DNA of 64,000 nt from Rothia sp. SD9660Na (GCF_030064065.1 NZ_CP125946.1:2311745-2375744), one strand, 5' to 3'. Shown: positions 38,563 to 47,900, counted from the first letter of the stretch. The notes: a model not told the origin generated them from the sequence alone. Numbers and translations: made by a program.

Positions 38563-39921
38563 TTATATACCGTCCCTGTGTACAGCCTGCGAATCATGAG
38601 GTCCTGTATGAGTAGGCAGGACGCCCACCGGTGGCGCCCACACTTGCGGAAGCCCACTCTTGCCATAGGACATCCGCCGGTGCAGGGCCTCTAGCGGGCC
38701 GGGCTTGCCCATAGCTTCAAGGGCCACCGCTACGAGAACAGTCACCAGCCACCCGCCTGTGCCAACCAGCAGGAGCAGGGCGGAACCGGCGTCCGCAAAG
38801 AGCCCCAGGGCAAAGCCACCGAAGACCACTAAGAAAATCACCGACTGCAGCACATAACCGGTCATAGACCGCTTACCCAGGGCAATCAAGGGCCGAAGCG
38901 GGGCAGGGACGGGGGCACCGGCGTCCACACGCTCCTGAACCCCGGCAAGTGCCAGCGCTAGCAGGGCAATAAAGCCCGGGCCACCCAGAACACCCAGGGT
39001 CATCGTGAGCACCCCGAACACACCGGTAGGCAACACGCCCAGGGCCTCAAGCCCGGCGGGGATGCCGGTGCCCAGGGCAGCCACTACGCCCACCCCGGCC
39101 AGCCAGACCAGTACCCGGCGGTGACGCGCGGGCTCAGCCAGCACGCCCTCTCGCGCCAGCACAAACCCCAGCAGCATCAGGGGAAGCAGCATGAAAGCCT
39201 GTAGAGGTATGCTGAGGAGGCTACCCAGCAGCACAATCAGGCCGTTGAGCAGTACTGACCAGTAGCTCGTCATAGGCAGCAAGCCGCCGCTGCTCCCTCC
39301 GCTCAGTAGCTCCTGGAGCTGGCCAGCGCCGAGCACCACCTCAAGTAGGAGCATCCCGACCAGAGCTACCAGGTTGGTCACGGCAAAAAGCGTACCGGCC
39401 ACCCAGAGCAGAACCTTAGTACGCACCGCGATTAAGCAGGCCATGAACAGGCCAATCAGGCCGTAGGCCAGCATGATGTCGCCCCAGAAGAGAAAGACCA
39501 TGTGCAGGGCGCCAAAGATTGCCAGCATGCCGTAGCGGCGGGCAATCACTCCGCGAGCCTTAGGTAGCGGGTAGCCACGCCGGTAGAGACTGGCGGCAAT
39601 CAGCCCCACCCCAAAGCCCAGCAGGGTCGAAAACATGGGGAAGCCGCGGGCATGTACAAAGGAGGTGGTGAACATGATAGTCAGCTTGTCCCAGAAGCTC
39701 CCGTCGACGACCCGCCCGGTCATCGAGGCCGGGCCGCCGGCAAAGAGCACCCAGGCTGTAGCTACGTTGGCTACCGCAATGCCCCAGAGCATCAGCCCGC
39801 GGGCAACGTCGGGCACCAGCATGCGCGAGCGGGCAGACGACACCGGGTCTTGCGAGACGGAAGACTGCGAGGGCTGAGCCTGCGGTGGTTGTAGATGAGA
39901 GGGCTGGGTGGGGTGCTCCAT
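38563..39921 (-). CDS. DUF418 family membrane protein
   Basis: I start at ATG 39921 after GAAAGGT. The 452-residue protein has a Gln/Pro-rich N-terminus and about ten membrane spans. Family signatures are RMLVPDVARGLMLWGIAVAN near the start and the C-terminal DUF418 region (LIALGKRSMTGYVLQSVIF, then GPLEALHRRMSYG). The function is unknown; such proteins resemble membrane acyl-transferase scaffolds. It is upstream of the SMR gene in the same direction. Confidence 0.85.
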   Translation of the reverse strand: MEHPTQPSHLQPPQAQPSQSSVSQDPVSSARSRMLVPDVARGLMLWGIAVANVATAWVLFAGGPASMTGRVVDGSFWDKLTIMFTTSFVHARGFPMFSTLLGFGVGLIAASLYRRGYPLPKARGVIARRYGMLAIFGALHMVFLFWGDIMLAYGLIGLFMACLIAVRTKVLLWVAGTLFAVTNLVALVGMLLLEVVLGAGQLQELLSGGSSGGLLPMTSYWSVLLNGLIVLLGSLLSIPLQAFMLLPLMLLGFVLAREGVLAEPARHRRVLVWLAGVGVVAALGTGIPAGLEALGVLPTGVFGVLTMTLGVLGGPGFIALLALALAGVQERVDAGAPVPAPLRPLIALGKRSMTGYVLQSVIFLVVFGGFALGLFADAGSALLLLVGTGGWLVTVLVAVALEAMGKPGPLEALHRRMSYGKSGLPQVWAPPVGVLPTHTGPHDSQAVHRDGI

Positions 39922-40269
39922 TGCGACCTTTCGTGTGTGGGTACCTACTCCTACCCTAGAGAAAAAGAATAGGTGGCGCATCCGCCGGACGGGTGAAAAG
40001 AGGCCCTCAGCGGTGAAAACAACTTAAACACCGATGGCGAGACCCCCATACTGGTCTCGCCATCGGTGAGTGAAAGCCGGGTTCAGCATTACCCGGTTTT
40101 CGAAGCACACACACATTCGCTTCTTGTAGCTTTTCGAGCTGTTATATCCATATAACCGCACTAGGCTTAAACCGGGTTTTGAGTTGCCTGGGAGCAAGCT
40201 GGGTATTTTTACGGACGCCCGTGAGTGCTTCCCGGGCGCGGGCAGGCACCGGCTACCCCGGGGGAGCTT
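39922..40269. other. 348-bp intergenic region with hairpins
   Basis: No gene is seen. It holds the DUF418 promoter and ribosome binding site near 39925, a perfect 16-bp-stem hairpin at 40029–40068, a smaller stem CCGGGT/ACCCGG followed by TTTT at about 40078–40100, and AT-rich sequence around 40140–40170. Confidence 0.5.
40029..40068 (-). terminator. Perfect 16-bp-stem hairpin, probable terminator
   Basis: CACCGATGGCGAGACC (40029–40044) and its exact inverse (40053–40068) enclose an 8-base loop. On the minus strand it is followed by TTTAAGTTGTTTT, so it probably ends transcription from the small membrane-protein gene at 40270–40608. Confidence 0.65.
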
Positions 40270-40608
40270 CTAGGAGAAGTAGCCGATCAGGAAGAACCAG
40301 AGCACCGGGTTAGCCAGCACAGACACCACCAGAATCACGATGAACCAGGCCGTGTGCCGGGCAAAGCGCAACAGCCCCACCAGGGCCAGCACAAAGGCCA
40401 GGGTAGCTGCTACGACAGAAACAGCCATAAACCCCAAGAAGGTCGCCAGAACCGTTGAGGGTGACCCCACGTTCACCACAAAAGCCAACACCAACGTCAG
40501 CACCGCCAGGCCCTCAGTCACCGCAGATGCAATCAGTATCTGGGTGCTCTGTGGGCGGCGGGTACGGGTAGAAGAAGGTGTTGAGTATAAAGCCATACCC
40601 TCTAGCAT
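40270..40608 (-). CDS. Small membrane protein, function unknown
   Basis: The 112-residue frame from ATG 40608 (GGAG seven bases upstream) has a short Ser/Thr/Arg-rich lead and about three membrane spans (about 27–50, 58–82 and 90–110), ending WFFLIGYFS. No family is recognised. A downstream ATG (40596) is possible but has its ribosome binding site too close. It follows the rplI terminator. Confidence 0.6.
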   Translation of the reverse strand: MLEGMALYSTPSSTRTRRPQSTQILIASAVTEGLAVLTLVLAFVVNVGSPSTVLATFLGFMAVSVVAATLAFVLALVGLLRFARHTAWFIVILVVSVLANPVLWFFLIGYFS

Positions 40609-40653
40609 GCCAGACTCCGCTGTGAAACCGCACCCGCTACCCTGCCCCACGCA

Positions 40654-40692
40654 AGAACGCCCCGCTCCCCAAGAGGGGGAACGGGGCGTTCT
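40654..40692 (-). terminator. rplI operon terminator
   Basis: AGAACGCCCCG (40654–40664) pairs with CGGGGCGTTCT (40682–40692), with inner CCCC/GGGG pairing around AAGAG. It lies 38 bases after rplI in the minus direction. The U-tract is weak (TTCTTGCG). Confidence 0.75.
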
Positions 40693-40730
40693 GATGCTAC
40701 TAAAAGCCTAGCGAATAATCCCCAAGGGAA

Positions 40731-41180
40731 TTACTCAGCTACAACGTCCAGCTCAACGTTAGCTACAACGTCTTCGTGCAGACGCACAGAAACGGTGTAA
40801 ACGCCGGTGCGCTTGATAGCGGAACCGAGGTTGATCGCACGCTTGTCGACGGAGCCTGCACCTGAAGCCTCGATGGCGTCAGCAACGTGCTCAGCCTTGA
40901 CGGTGCCGAAGAGTCGGCCGTCAGCGCCAGCCTTGTGAGCAACAACAACGGGCTTTGAAGCCAGAGCAGCTGCGGTTGCCTTTGCCTCTTCGAGGTTAGC
41001 CTTGGCGCGAGCAGCGCGTGCTGCGCGGATGGACTCAACCTGCTTTTCGCCGCCTACAGTCCAGGTGACTGCGAAGCCGCGGGGCAGCAGGTAGTTACGT
41101 GCGTAGCCGTCCTTGACGGTTACAACGTCGCCAGCGGCGCCGAGGCCGGTGACTTCCTGAGTAAGAATAATCTTAGCCAT
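40731..41180 (-). CDS. rplI: 50S ribosomal protein bL9
   Basis: The 149-residue protein matches bL9: [20 protein letters not shown] and [16 protein letters not shown] in the rRNA-binding N-domain, a long linker helix rich in Ala/Lys and a C-domain ending [11 protein letters not shown]. It is the last gene of rpsF-ssb-rpsR-rplI. Confidence 0.97.
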   Translation of the reverse strand: MAKIILTQEVTGLGAAGDVVTVKDGYARNYLLPRGFAVTWTVGGEKQVESIRAARAARAKANLEEAKATAAALASKPVVVAHKAGADGRLFGTVKAEHVADAIEASGAGSVDKRAINLGSAIKRTGVYTVSVRLHEDVVANVELDVVAE

Positions 41181-41202
41181 GTTCTTCTACTCTCCTATCG
41201 AT

Positions 41203-41439
41203 TTAGCGGCCAGCGCCTGAGTAGGGCAGCAGTGCAACTTCGCGGGCGTTCTTGATTGCCTGAGCGATCTTGCGCTGTTCCTGAACGGTCACGCCGGTGA
41301 CGCGACGTGCACGGATCTTGCCGCGGTCGGAGATGAACTTGCGCAGAAGTGCGACGTCCTTGTAGTCGATGACGGTGACGTCAGCAGCCTTCAGGGGGTT
41401 CTGCTTGGGTTTGGGCTTGCGGATTTCAGCCTTAGCCAT
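41203..41439 (-). CDS. rpsR: 30S ribosomal protein bS18
   Basis: The 78-residue protein matches bS18: [20 protein letters not shown] and [20 protein letters not shown]. No zinc-binding Cys cluster is present in the N-terminus, so this is the zinc-free form. It pairs with bS6 on the 30S platform. Confidence 0.97.
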   Translation of the reverse strand: MAKAEIRKPKPKQNPLKAADVTVIDYKDVALLRKFISDRGKIRARRVTGVTVQEQRKIAQAIKNAREVALLPYSGAGR

Positions 41440-41568
41440 CGTGGTGCTCCTTTTTCTGGTGGGAGCCCGCGGGATAAGCCGCGGGATGGATGAATATTTT
41501 GTCTTGGTTCAAAGAAGGACGCCCGGCGTCCCTTTCCTTCTGCCGTGCAGGCGGTGCCTGCGCGGGGT

Positions 41569-42237
41569 TTAGAAGGGGGGTTCGTCGTCTGCGCCGGAGC
41601 CCCAGTCGTAGTTGCCACCGGACTGCTGGCCCCAGGGGTCAGCAGCAGGTGCCTGCTGGGCCGGTGCGGCCTGGGGGGCTGCTGCCGGTGCGGCAGGGGC
41701 AGCATTGAAGTTGCCCTGCTGTGCGCCGCCGGTGTTACCACTGTAGCCGCCCTGGTTTCCGTAGCCTGCGCTGCCACCGTAACCACCCTGGTTACCGGCG
41801 TTGAAGCCGCCACCTTGCTGGTTACCGTAACCGCCGCCGAAGCCCTGGTCGCCACCGAAGTTGCCACCTGAGCGCTGGTTGCGGGATACGTTAGCGGAGG
41901 CGAAGCGGAGTGAGGGACCGATTTCTTCGATCTCTAGCTCCATGCTGGTGCGGCGTTCGCCTTCTTTGGTTTCATACGAGCGAGACTTCAGACGGCCCTG
42001 CGCGATAACGCGCATGCCCTTCTTGAGGGTCTCGGCGACGTTCTCAGCAGCTTCACGCCAGACGCTGGCGCGGAGGAAGAGGGTTTCGCCTTCTTTCCAT
42101 TCACCCGATGCGCGGTCGAAGTTGCGGGGAGTCGAAGCGATCGTGAAGTTAGCCACCGCTGCCCCGTTGGGGGTGAAGCGAAGCTCAGGATCGCCGGTCA
42201 GGTTACCGATGACGGTAATGACGGTATCGCCAGCCAT
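41569..42237 (-). CDS. ssb: Single-stranded DNA-binding protein
   Basis: The 222-residue protein has an OB-fold (about 1–115; [20 protein letters not shown]). A Gly/Gln/Asn-rich linker with repeats such as [14 protein letters not shown] follows, then Ala/Pro/Gln-rich sequence and the acidic tip DDEPPF, which recruits replication and repair proteins. It sits between rpsF and rpsR, as in most bacteria. Confidence 0.96.
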   Translation of the reverse strand: MAGDTVITVIGNLTGDPELRFTPNGAAVANFTIASTPRNFDRASGEWKEGETLFLRASVWREAAENVAETLKKGMRVIAQGRLKSRSYETKEGERRTSMELEIEEIGPSLRFASANVSRNQRSGGNFGGDQGFGGGYGNQQGGGFNAGNQGGYGGSAGYGNQGGYSGNTGGAQQGNFNAAPAAPAAAPQAAPAQQAPAADPWGQQSGGNYDWGSGADDEPPF

Positions 42238-42325
42238 GTGATGCCTCCAGTCGTAATAAGAGTAAGTATTTGAAGTTTTGCACGGGGGTCTGACATTTTA
42301 GTGAACAGGACCCCGTATCAAACAT

Positions 42326-42631
42326 TTACTTGGAGGAGATCTGCTGATCTTCCGGGCGGATGATCTTGGTGCGCATGACGGATTCGTTCAGGTTCAGAAC
42401 GCGGTCCAGTTCAGCAGCAGTCTCGGGGGTTGAGGTGAAGTTAACGACGGCGTAGATGCCTTCGGACTTCTTCTGGATTTCGTAAGCGAGCTTACGGCGG
42501 CCCCAGATGTCCATGTTGTCAACGGTGCCGTTGTCCTTGGTGACAACTTCGAGGAACTTGGTGAGGGTGGGCTCTACAGCCTTGTCCTCTACCTCGGGGT
42601 TGAGGATAACCATCAGTTCGTATGCACGCAT
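42326..42631 (-). CDS. rpsF: 30S ribosomal protein bS6
   Basis: The 101-residue protein matches bS6 ([20 protein letters not shown], then [20 protein letters not shown]). It starts after AAAGGAGGGG. It is the first gene of rpsF-ssb-rpsR-rplI. Its leader contains a small hairpin that may be the S6:S18 autoregulatory motif. Confidence 0.97.
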   Translation of the reverse strand: MRAYELMVILNPEVEDKAVEPTLTKFLEVVTKDNGTVDNMDIWGRRKLAYEIQKKSEGIYAVVNFTSTPETAAELDRVLNLNESVMRTKIIRPEDQQISSK

Positions 42632-42658
42632 GATTAAACCCCTCCTTTGGGCTAAGCG

Positions 42659-42677
42659 GCTATGGTATTTCCATAGC
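42659..42677 (-). promoter_or_regulatory. Hairpin in the rpsF leader, possible S6:S18 regulatory motif
   Basis: On the minus strand GCTATGG and CCATAGC pair around AAATA and are followed by CGC, making a local CCG, about 25 bases before the rpsF start. Known S6:S18 leader motifs contain a conserved CCG next to a hairpin. The likeness is modest. Confidence 0.35.
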
Positions 42678-42807
42678 AGGAGATTACGTACGGTCTGGCA
42701 GGTCTCAGGTGTTGGCCGAGCGCCAGCACAGACTTGACCAACTTTACCGCAGGACGCCCAGTTTGGGCAGGGGTGGCGCGGTTAAAGCGGTGTTGTTCAC
42801 AGCACCA

Positions 42808-43161
42808 TTAGTAGATGCGGCGGTTAGCCAAAGCGTTGAGGTAGCCCACGCGTACGGGGATAGTGAAGAGGTCCCAGATCATGACGATGACCAGGGGGAT
42901 GTAGAAGATCCAGCCAATAAAGGGCACCGCTGCGGTGGTACCACCCGCGATGAGGTTACCTACGATGTAGAAGATGCCCATGATGGGCTGGCGCAGGTAG
43001 AACTTGTGGGCCCCGAGCCACCAGAGGAAGAAGAAGAGCAAGTAGGCCACCAGGGTGGATTTGGCCTGCACGATATAAACCGGCTGCCCCTGAGCAAAGG
43101 AGCGGGCGCGGCCGGGGTTGTTGATATAGGTGGGCTGGTAGTGCTGGGGCTGTTCGGGCAT
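42808..43161 (-). CDS. TM2 domain membrane protein
   Basis: The 117-residue protein has a hydrophilic N-terminus (about 1–33) and a TM2 domain: KSTLVAYLLFFFLWWLGAHK with the conserved GAHKFYL motif, then a second span near 60–95. Function unknown. It starts 13 bases after the stop of the preceding membrane protein gene and is probably cotranscribed with it. Confidence 0.85.
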   Translation of the reverse strand: MPEQPQHYQPTYINNPGRARSFAQGQPVYIVQAKSTLVAYLLFFFLWWLGAHKFYLRQPIMGIFYIVGNLIAGGTTAAVPFIGWIFYIPLVIVMIWDLFTIPVRVGYLNALANRRIY

Positions 43162-43173
43162 GCTCTCCTGCCT

Positions 43174-44460
43174 TTAGGGGGTGTTCTCGAGTGAGGCCAC
43201 AAATTTTTGGAGGGTAGATTTGGCGGCGTCTTCACTGGTGATGGCCTGACGCAGTTGGGCTTCACTTTCTTCGCTGCCGCCAAGGCCCACGCTGATGTCA
43301 GCTTGGGTTCCATCTGAGACTACCTCAGCGTTGATGTAGAAGGGGATGATTTCTCGTTGGGCTTTACCGTCGGCGAGGTAGGTGACTTCAAAGGTGGCCT
43401 GGCGGTAGCGTGAGGCCCGCCAGACCGTGGGGTCGGTTCGGTCCGGCACCAGGTAGAAGGCGGGGCGGTCGGTGAGTTCCCAGGAGACGTTGCTGATGGT
43501 GGTAGTCGAGTCTTCGCCGTGCAGGAGAGAGGTGGGGCACCCGGCAACATCCAGGCGTCGGGCACTCTCACAGCGTTCTAGCCAGGAGGTGATGAGGTTA
43601 TTGGTTTCATTCCACATGCGGGGGGACGGGCGCACATCGAGGGTGAGCTCTTGGGTAGCGGGCCCCTGACCGGGCAGGGGTGCAGTGATGACGTGGTCGG
43701 CGTGGTTGAGGGTGTAGTAGGAGCTGCTGGGAAGGGTGAAATCGTAGGTGCCAGGCAGGGTGGGGATAACCCACTGGTAACCTGCCCCTGTTTCTGTACG
43801 ACGCGTAACGGGAAGGTCTAGGGACTGGCCGTTGACCTGCACCCCGGCGAGCGCCACCGGCGCAGTGAGGGTGAGGTAAGACTGGGCTGGGGTGGCAAGT
43901 TCCCAGCTGTCGTTGAAGGGCCCGGTGCGGGGTATCTGGGTCAGTGGCAGGGTGAGCTGGTGGTCTTGCCCCGCGACAGTGGCGAGGACGCTGGCTGTGA
44001 CCTGCCCGGTGGTGTCCTTTCTGGTGCCGGTGATGGTGTAGTTTTCTACGCGCCCCTGGGCGGCGCGGTAGATGGAGTTGGTGAGGTAGGTGTAGGTGAA
44101 GTCGCTGTAGGCGCCGCGGTCGATGCCGGCGATGTAGTCGCCACGTTCGAGGGCACTCATATAGCGGTCCATACTGTCTTCGGGGGTGTGGGTGAGAGAA
44201 AGGTAGTTGCCCACAGCGGCGACCAGTATGGCGAGAAGGGTGATAAAGAGGGTGGTGAGGGTCAGGCGGACGTGGACAGCGCGGGCCTCCTTGCGGGTAA
44301 GGATGCCGGCGGCTCGCCCGGAGAACTCCCCAACCTGGCCAGGGATTCGACTGACTCGCTGGATGGAGGTGGTGAAGGTTGTGCGGACAACCTCGGGACG
44401 GGCGTGAGAGACGGCACGGGCCAGCCACTGCTCGCCGTCCTTTTTCTTACGCTCAACCAT
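43174..44460 (-). CDS. Single-span membrane protein with large outer domain
   Basis: The 428-residue protein has a basic cytoplasmic N-terminus (about 1–65), one membrane span (about 66–87: LTLTTLFITLLAILVAAVGN) and a large extracytoplasmic region. Segments such as SMDRYMSALERGDYIAGIDR resemble NTF2-like/TcaA-type repeat modules that bind peptidoglycan or antibiotics, but I cannot assign a family firmly. It is upstream of the TM2 gene. Confidence 0.7.
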   Translation of the reverse strand: MVERKKKDGEQWLARAVSHARPEVVRTTFTTSIQRVSRIPGQVGEFSGRAAGILTRKEARAVHVRLTLTTLFITLLAILVAAVGNYLSLTHTPEDSMDRYMSALERGDYIAGIDRGAYSDFTYTYLTNSIYRAAQGRVENYTITGTRKDTTGQVTASVLATVAGQDHQLTLPLTQIPRTGPFNDSWELATPAQSYLTLTAPVALAGVQVNGQSLDLPVTRRTETGAGYQWVIPTLPGTYDFTLPSSSYYTLNHADHVITAPLPGQGPATQELTLDVRPSPRMWNETNNLITSWLERCESARRLDVAGCPTSLLHGEDSTTTISNVSWELTDRPAFYLVPDRTDPTVWRASRYRQATFEVTYLADGKAQREIIPFYINAEVVSDGTQADISVGLGGSEESEAQLRQAITSEDAAKSTLQKFVASLENTP

Positions 44461-44486
44461 GGCTCTATTATAAAGCCAAACAAATA

Positions 44487-44531
44487 AGGGTGGTGATTTC
44501 TTCTCTGCTAGAGAGAAGAAATCACCACCCT
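44487..44531 (-). terminator. 20-bp-stem terminator after the ABC permease gene
   Basis: AGGGTGGTGATTTCTTCTCT (44487–44506) is perfectly inverted at 44512–44531 around GCTAG. On the minus strand TTATTTGTTT follows. It ends the ABC transporter transcript. Confidence 0.9.
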
Positions 44532-44554
44532 ATCTTTCTGAGGGGCTAGACAGT

Positions 44555-45451
44555 TTATCCGCGGGTATCGGTGAGGGTAAACCGCAGGTAGCCCAGCAGG
44601 GCGGGTACAGCGGCCCAGAGAGCAAACCAAGCGCCGCCTTCTAGGTAGCTGATGTCGGCTTCCTCGCTCAGATCGTAGGTGAGAATCACGCGCCCCAGCG
44701 CCGAGGGCAGGTAGTTGTAGGCATCTGCAACCCACTCGAACTGTCCCATGAAGATAGCGGCGATGATGGGTAGCACGAAGAGCAGGAAGACCACCATGAC
44801 GATGCCGCCGGCGTTGTTACGGAAGAGGGCACCGAAGCCGTAGCCCATCCAGGTCATGAACATGAAGTAGAGACCCACTGCTACCCAGTTGAGTAGCAGG
44901 CCATCGGTGAACTCTAGGGAGTCTCGGATGCTCGCATCAAGTACGGGGTAGCCTGCAGCATAGGCCAGGGCAGCTAGCACAAAGCCCAGCACGAAGCCGT
45001 AAATACTCAGTACCAAGAGCTTGGCGGTATAGAGGGAAGAACGGCGGGGAACAACGGTCAGACTAGTATGTATAGACCTAGTGGCATATTCAGCACCAAT
45101 AAATACAGCAGCAACAGCTGCGATTAGCATATTGGCTAAATCAACACCCGAGGCACCCAAGGCATATGCCATATTGGTCATAGATTCAATGCCGGCGTTG
45201 GTCTGCGCCATACCCTCAGAAGCCTGAGCCATCATCTCAGCATTCTCAGCCATAGAGTTCAGCATGAGAGAGTAGAGCGGGGCCATGCCCACCATCACCA
45301 CAGCCAGAATCAGGGTCATAACCCAGTTAGTGGTAAGGGTGCGGAACTTCAGCACCTCGGAGCGCAGCACACCCCAGAAGGTCAGCTTGCGGTCGGCAAA
45401 GCGGGAACGATTGACCTGCGCGGACGCAGGAGAAACAGATGCGGTAGTCAT
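44555..45451 (-). CDS. ABC-2 type transporter permease
   Basis: The 298-residue protein has about six membrane spans and the ABC-2 pattern: RSEVLKFRTLTTNWVMTLIL near residue 30 and GAEYATRSIHTSLTVVPRRS near 122. It starts two bases after the stop of the ATPase gene, so the two form one transporter. The substrate is unknown; related pairs handle antibiotics or lipids. Confidence 0.9.
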   Translation of the reverse strand: MTTASVSPASAQVNRSRFADRKLTFWGVLRSEVLKFRTLTTNWVMTLILAVVMVGMAPLYSLMLNSMAENAEMMAQASEGMAQTNAGIESMTNMAYALGASGVDLANMLIAAVAAVFIGAEYATRSIHTSLTVVPRRSSLYTAKLLVLSIYGFVLGFVLAALAYAAGYPVLDASIRDSLEFTDGLLLNWVAVGLYFMFMTWMGYGFGALFRNNAGGIVMVVFLLFVLPIIAAIFMGQFEWVADAYNYLPSALGRVILTYDLSEEADISYLEGGAWFALWAAVPALLGYLRFTLTDTRG

Positions 45452-45453
45452 GG

Positions 45454-46470
45454 TTAGTTCTCCTGTGCTGAGGTTGAGGACCAGGGAGCTGACGGGGTAG
45501 CGGCACCAGCCTGGGGCTGGGAGCTGGCAGGAGCGTCCGTACCGAGATTCTGCTGAGGGGCATCGAAGCTAGCTGAGCTGTATTCCACATCGTCACGGGT
45601 CATGTTCATGTAGACCTGCTCCAGGGTGGATTTTTGCGGGGTGAGCTCGTGGAGCAGGACGTCGGTGCGGGCAGCCAACTGGGCCAGGTCGCGAGCCTGA
45701 ACCTGCTCAACCATCAGACCGTCAGTATCGACAGGAGTGAAGGCGTGGCCAGCCCCGCGCAGAGTGGCGGCAAAAGCCTCGCGGGCGTCGGTTCGCACAA
45801 GAACCTTATTTTCATCGCCGATTTTCAGGAAGTCTTCCATGGAGCAGTTGGCCAGCAGGCGGCCACGGCCAATCACAATAAGGTCGTCGGCGGTCTGGGA
45901 CATCTCACTCATCAGGTGGGAGGAAATCAGCACGGCCCGGCCCTCTGAGGCCAGGTGACGGGCCAGGTTGCGCACCCAGATAACACCCTCGGGGTCAAGA
46001 CCGTTGACAGGCTCATCGAGGATGACGTTCTGGGGATCCCCCAGCAGGGCAGCGGCGATACCCATGCGCTGGCCCATGCCCAGGGAGAAGCCCTTGACCT
46101 TCTTCTTCGATACAGCGGCTAGACCGGTCATCTCAATGACCTCATCAACGCGGGTTTTCGGGATGCCATGGGTCAAAGCCAGCGAGCGCAGGTGGGCCGC
46201 ACCGTTACGCCCGGGGTGCATGGCTTTGGCGTCGAGCAGGGCGCCGACGGAGGTCAGCGGGCTCTTGAGGGAGCGGTAGGTTTGGCCGTCGACCAGAGCG
46301 CTACCCTTGGAGGGGTTTTCTAGTCCCACCAGCATGCGCATGGTGGTGGATTTCCCGGCGCCGTTGGGGCCGAGGAAGCCGGTGACCCGGCCGTTGGGCA
46401 CGGTGAAGCTGATGTCGTTGACGGCCGTTTTAGGGCCGTAGGTTTTGGTGAGGTTTCTGACCTCGAGCAT
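45454..46470 (-). CDS. ABC transporter ATP-binding protein
   Basis: The 338-residue ATPase has Walker A GPNGAGKST (34–42), signature FSLGMGQRMGIA, Walker B VILDEPVNGLDPEG and the switch His in AVLISSHLMSEM. The last 60 residues are a Ser/Ala/Pro-rich extension beyond the usual regulatory domain. It begins after GGGGAG and energises the adjacent permease. Confidence 0.92.
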   Translation of the reverse strand: MLEVRNLTKTYGPKTAVNDISFTVPNGRVTGFLGPNGAGKSTTMRMLVGLENPSKGSALVDGQTYRSLKSPLTSVGALLDAKAMHPGRNGAAHLRSLALTHGIPKTRVDEVIEMTGLAAVSKKKVKGFSLGMGQRMGIAAALLGDPQNVILDEPVNGLDPEGVIWVRNLARHLASEGRAVLISSHLMSEMSQTADDLIVIGRGRLLANCSMEDFLKIGDENKVLVRTDAREAFAATLRGAGHAFTPVDTDGLMVEQVQARDLAQLAARTDVLLHELTPQKSTLEQVYMNMTRDDVEYSSASFDAPQQNLGTDAPASSQPQAGAATPSAPWSSTSAQEN

Positions 46471-46607
46471 GGGTCTCCCCTTGTTGTGCGTGACGGTATC
46501 GCTTTTAACACTAGGGGTTTAGGCCGAAGAAAACATCAGTCTGCGGGGTGAGTTCTTCATACTTCCTCAGCGTTAAAACCAGTCTCGCCATCTACCACTA
46601 TTTTCTT

Positions 46608-47231
46608 TTAGCCTACTTGGAGCAGATGTATGGGCAAGATGCATAGGCCTGCCCAAAGCGCCGAGGCGAAAGTCCCTACAATGAACTTTTCAGCGAGACT
46701 GCTCTTTGCTCGAATCTCAGGGTATCGAGCCAGCCCCTTGACTGCTACCACCGCTGCTAAAAGTGCTGGCTGTGCAAAGACGAGCAGCACGGCGATGGTT
46801 AGACGCTCAAAGATTCCGATCCAGTGCCCACCGGATAACAGAGCACTTTCATGTGTTTTTGGTGAACTCAGCGTTCCTTCAACCTGAAGTTGTTCACCTT
46901 CCGGTGTCGTTATCGACCCATGCAGTTGTTTCGAATCATCAGAGCCAGTGGGGAATTCAGGTTCACGGTGTGCGATACGGTTTAGCAAAGTTGCTAGAGG
47001 AAGACTTCCGCCACAAGCTGCGGCCCAAATAGCGCACACGGTCAGCACACCAATTTCCTGATAAGAATTTATATACCCATAGAGACTTACCACGAGTACG
47101 GTGACCATGAGTGCTGTTTGAAGAATAAGAAGAAAGCCCGCTCCTGGCATTCTTTTGAGAGAAGGTCGCAAGCTAGGTAAAACACCCGCTAGACCCACAA
47201 CCGCTAAGGCACAGGCTAAAAAGACGCTCAT
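46608..47231 (-). CDS. Membrane partner of the SatD-like regulator (DUF3307-like)
   Basis: The 207-residue protein has several membrane spans (about 1–20, 28–52, 58–80, 140–162 and 185–203). The segment GGHWIGIFERLTIAVLLVF followed by AAVVAVKGLARYPEIRAK and FIVGTFASALWA fits the conserved DUF3307 C-terminal pattern. It starts 26 bases after the SatD-like gene. SatD/DUF3307 pairs are widespread; their role is unknown. Confidence 0.7.
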   Translation of the reverse strand: MSVFLACALAVVGLAGVLPSLRPSLKRMPGAGFLLILQTALMVTVLVVSLYGYINSYQEIGVLTVCAIWAAACGGSLPLATLLNRIAHREPEFPTGSDDSKQLHGSITTPEGEQLQVEGTLSSPKTHESALLSGGHWIGIFERLTIAVLLVFAQPALLAAVVAVKGLARYPEIRAKSSLAEKFIVGTFASALWAGLCILPIHLLQVG

Positions 47232-47256
47232 ACAGCTCCCTCATCGTTGAGTTTCA

Positions 47257-47835
47257 CTACCGCAAGATTTCTACCAGTTCGTCTATCAGAGCTCGTGTTT
47301 CAGACCAGTAGCCCTCACTAAGCCGCTGGCTCACGGCAGACTGACTTATCCCAAGTTTTTCAGCTATCTGTTTCTGAGACAACCCCTGACGAGCCATTTC
47401 TCCTGCCTGCTGGCGGGTTTCTTGCCGGTCTATCTCAAGACGGGCGAGCAGGCTCAGGGCTCTATCAACCAGCTGAGCTACCGCTACAGCCCCAACGAAG
47501 CAGCAACGTCCTTTTGTTTTTTTAGCCCGTTCAACCGCCCTGCGGGCGTTTTCAAAGGCGGGCCCTGCCCCTGCGCGGGTTTCTTCAGGTAGCGGCACGG
47601 CTACAGCACCTTCCCCAATACCCACGTACCAGTAACCGGTGCGTACCAGGGCAAGAGCTGTTACAAGCGCAGCAGCTGGGTCATCGAACACCGCTTGGGC
47701 TTCATCGCCTGCGGTGCGCTGGAAAGGACGGACTAGAAGGCCAGCTTCCTCTAGGCCATCGATAAGAGCAAAGAGGTCAGGGATCCGGTCCTTATCACCG
47801 GATGACCCTACCTGGTCAACAGTCAGAACAAACAT
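47257..47835 (-). CDS. SatD family DNA-binding protein
   Basis: I start at ATG 47835 (MFVLTVDQVGSS) because SatD homology begins there; the longer frame would run through the operator palindrome. The 192-residue protein has an N-terminal SatD-like domain with RTAGDEAQAVFDDP and GYWYVGIGEG, and a C-terminal HTH (about 147–185: GLSQKQIAEKLGISQSAVSQ). It is probably an autoregulator: a 13-bp inverted repeat lies just upstream. The partner membrane protein gene follows. Confidence 0.8.
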   Translation of the reverse strand: MFVLTVDQVGSSGDKDRIPDLFALIDGLEEAGLLVRPFQRTAGDEAQAVFDDPAAALVTALALVRTGYWYVGIGEGAVAVPLPEETRAGAGPAFENARRAVERAKKTKGRCCFVGAVAVAQLVDRALSLLARLEIDRQETRQQAGEMARQGLSQKQIAEKLGISQSAVSQRLSEGYWSETRALIDELVEILR

Positions 47836-47845
47836 AAGATAAGTA

Positions 47846-47877
47846 TATAGCCTTATATATTGAAATATAAGGCTATA
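47846..47877. promoter_or_regulatory. 13-bp inverted repeat, operator of the SatD-like gene
   Basis: TATAGCCTTATAT (47846–47858) and ATATAAGGCTATA (47865–47877) are perfect inverses around ATTGAA. The repeat lies 11 bases before the ATG, so bound protein would block transcription or initiation. Confidence 0.65.
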
Positions 47878-47900
47878 CACTTATACTCAATTTTCTGGCT

